NCBI RefSeq assembly: GCF_009765355.1
Contig: NZ_VTHK01000011.1
Location: forward strand, 175,379-239,378
From: Amycolatopsis anabasis
GTDB taxonomy: Bacteria > Actinomycetota > Actinomycetes > Mycobacteriales > Pseudonocardiaceae
Reading direction: 5' to 3'
Length of the DNA stretch: 64,000 bases
Shown here one piece after another: positions 62,908-64,000 of this stretch. Positions within the stretch are counted from its first letter, which is position 1. Each line of letters begins with the position of its first letter. The notes below the pieces were generated by a model, which was not told the DNA's origin, did no database searches, and worked only from the letters and a program-made list of their open reading frames with translations. The position numbers were made by a program, and so were the translations under genes.

Positions 62908-63319
62908 CCTCACCAGTGATCAAGCCCTTAGCGGACAACGGGATCACCATGTCATCCACCCCGGACAGCCGACGCTGGCGCTTGCGCACGATCTTCGGCT
63001 CGAAGCTGGAGTCCCGATCCCGCGGCACACTGATCTCCACCGGACCCACATCGGTGATCACTGTCTTGGCGCGACTGCCGTTACGGGCATTGCCGTCCGG
63101 GCGACCGGCCCGCTCGTGCGGTTCGTAGCCGAGGTGCTCGGTGATCTCGCCCTCCAGGGCGTTCTCCAGCACCATCTTCGTCAGCTTGCCCAGCAGCCCG
63201 TCCGGCCCGGTCAGGCTCAGCCCTTCCGCACGAGCCTTGTCCACCAGCTGCGCGGCCAACTGCTCGTCCACCGCATCCACCGGAACCATTACCGGTGCCT
63301 GCTCTGTCGTCTCGGTCAT
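62897..63319 (-). pseudogene. IS256-family transposase, 5' part
   Basis: ATG 63319 (GGAGGAGAG upstream). Encodes the N-terminal part of a mutator-type transposase: GLLGKLTKMVLENALEGEIT, HLGYEPHERAGRP, GNARNGSRAKTV, SVPRDRDSSFEPKIV, GVDDMVIPLSAKGLITGE. Interrupted at GEG by the outer intron. The DDE catalytic region is beyond the intron and is missing from the window. Confidence 0.85.
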
Positions 63320-63345
63320 CGGGTCTCTCCTCCGGCGGGCCATAA

Positions 63346-64000
63346 GGGTTCCTAACAGAATGATCTTGGTCTGTGGTTTGATCGTGCCGGTTGTTGATCA
63401 TCTGGCGGGAGGTTTGGTGGCCCAGCGCAGGCCGTGGGAAGTCGAGGACGGGCTGTGGGAGCTGATCGAGTCCTTGCTGCCCAAGGTCGAGCGCCGTTTC
63501 CGCCATCCGGGCCGCAAGCGTGTGGACGACCGGAAGGCGTTGTGCGGGATCTTGTTCGTGTTGTACACGGGCATCCCGTGGGAGTTTCTGCCGCAGGAGA
63601 TGGGATACGGCTCGGGCATGACCTGCTGGCGGCGCCTGCGGGACTGGACCGAAGCCGGAGTGTGGCAACGCCTGCACGAGCTGCTGCTGGCCAAGCTCAA
63701 CGCCGCCGGGCTGATCGACTGGTCACGGGCGGCGGTGGATGGTTCCCATGTCCGGGCGGTGAAGGGCGGCCCAAAACCGGTGCCGGCCCGGTCGATCGAG
63801 CACGGACCGGCTCCAAACACCACGTGATCACCGACGGCAGCGGTATCCCGCTGGCGGTGGCCCTGACCGGCGGCAACCGCCACGACGTCACCCATTGATG
63901 CCGCTGATCGAGGCCATCCCGCCCATCCGCGGCCGCCGCGGGCGACCTCGCCGGCGGCCCGAGCGGGTCTACGCCGACCGCGCCTACGACCACGACACAT
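63346..64000 (+). mobile_element. IS5-family insertion element, truncated by the window edge
   Basis: Left end estimated at AGGGTTCCTAACAGAATGATC (63345-63365), a typical IS5-group terminus, about 25 bp upstream of the IS256 transposase start, so it probably inserted in the IS256 left flank. No right end is visible in the window. Confidence 0.65.
63417..64000 (+). pseudogene. IS5-family transposase with two frame changes
   Basis: GTG 63417 (GGGAGG upstream). First frame: WEVEDGLWELIESLLPKVE, ILFVLYTGIPWEFLP, CWRRLRDWTEAGVWQRLH, AAVDGSHVRAVKGGP (first catalytic Asp). At CCCAAAACC (about 63773) a -1 shift leads to KTGAGPVDRARTGSKHHVIT, NRHDVTH. IS5-group elements (IS427 type) use such a shift naturally. 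A second shift near 63896 moves to PLIEAIPPIRGRRG ... RVYADRAYD, which looks like a mutation. Right part is beyond the window. Confidence 0.75.

Overview
The window is high-G+C actinobacterial DNA: strong codon-position GC bias, many GTG starts, SARP/AfsR and NB-ARC regulators, and a DUF3558 remnant. A Pseudonocardiales genome, perhaps Amycolatopsis-like, is my best guess. It is not provable from this window alone.

Region 1 (1-24.5 kb, all minus strand) is one end of a nonribosomal peptide cluster. In transcription order it holds a penicillin-binding-protein-like serine hydrolase (candidate stand-alone cyclising thioesterase), a winged-helix regulator, an MbtH-like protein, NRPS-A (A-T / C-A-T-E / C-A-T), a methyltransferase with the hallmarks of protein arginine methyltransferases, and NRPS-B (C-A-T-E / C-A-T / C-A-T-E...), which runs off the left edge. 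By-eye pocket codes are: module 1 DAWTMAGVC (aromatic); module 2 DGLCLGGIV (unassigned, followed by E); module 3 DALWAGCVF (unassigned); module 4 DLSESGAVD (probably basic, followed by E); module 5 DVGESGSID (ornithine-like); module 6 DFWNIGMVH (threonine, followed by E). The visible backbone is therefore roughly aromatic - D-X - Y - D-basic - Orn-like - D-Thr. A starter module with no C domain, D residues and a PBP-like hydrolase suggest a head-to-tail cyclised peptide. A PRMT-like enzyme beside two basic-residue modules suggests side-chain N-methylation. No thioesterase domain or transporter is visible; the rest of the cluster lies to the left.

Region 2 (24.5-36 kb) has a SufR-like regulator with a DUF3291 gene, two unrecognised membrane or secreted proteins divergent from an AfsR-like regulator with a predicted leaderless promoter, a decayed terpene synthase, small proteins, a bifunctional-nuclease-domain protein and a secreted glucosaminidase with a seven-repeat propeller. 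Region 3 (36-45.6 kb) has an MHS transporter coupled to a dimethylformamidase-like protein, a short repeat element, a SARP-NB-ARC-TPR regulator with 120-bp internal repeats, and an NB-ARC-TPR protein. Region 4 (45.7-58.9 kb) is a set of small divergent regulator/enzyme units with clear palindromic operators, mixed with gene fragments (SDR, DUF3558 lipoprotein, amidohydrolase, dnaE2-like, MDR oxidoreductase, aminoglycoside/hydroxyurea kinase). Region 5 (58.9-64 kb) is a mobile-element graveyard: a tRNA 3' fragment, then an intact group II intron inside the reverse transcriptase of a second group II intron, which itself sits in an IS256-family transposase whose upstream flank carries an IS5-family element.
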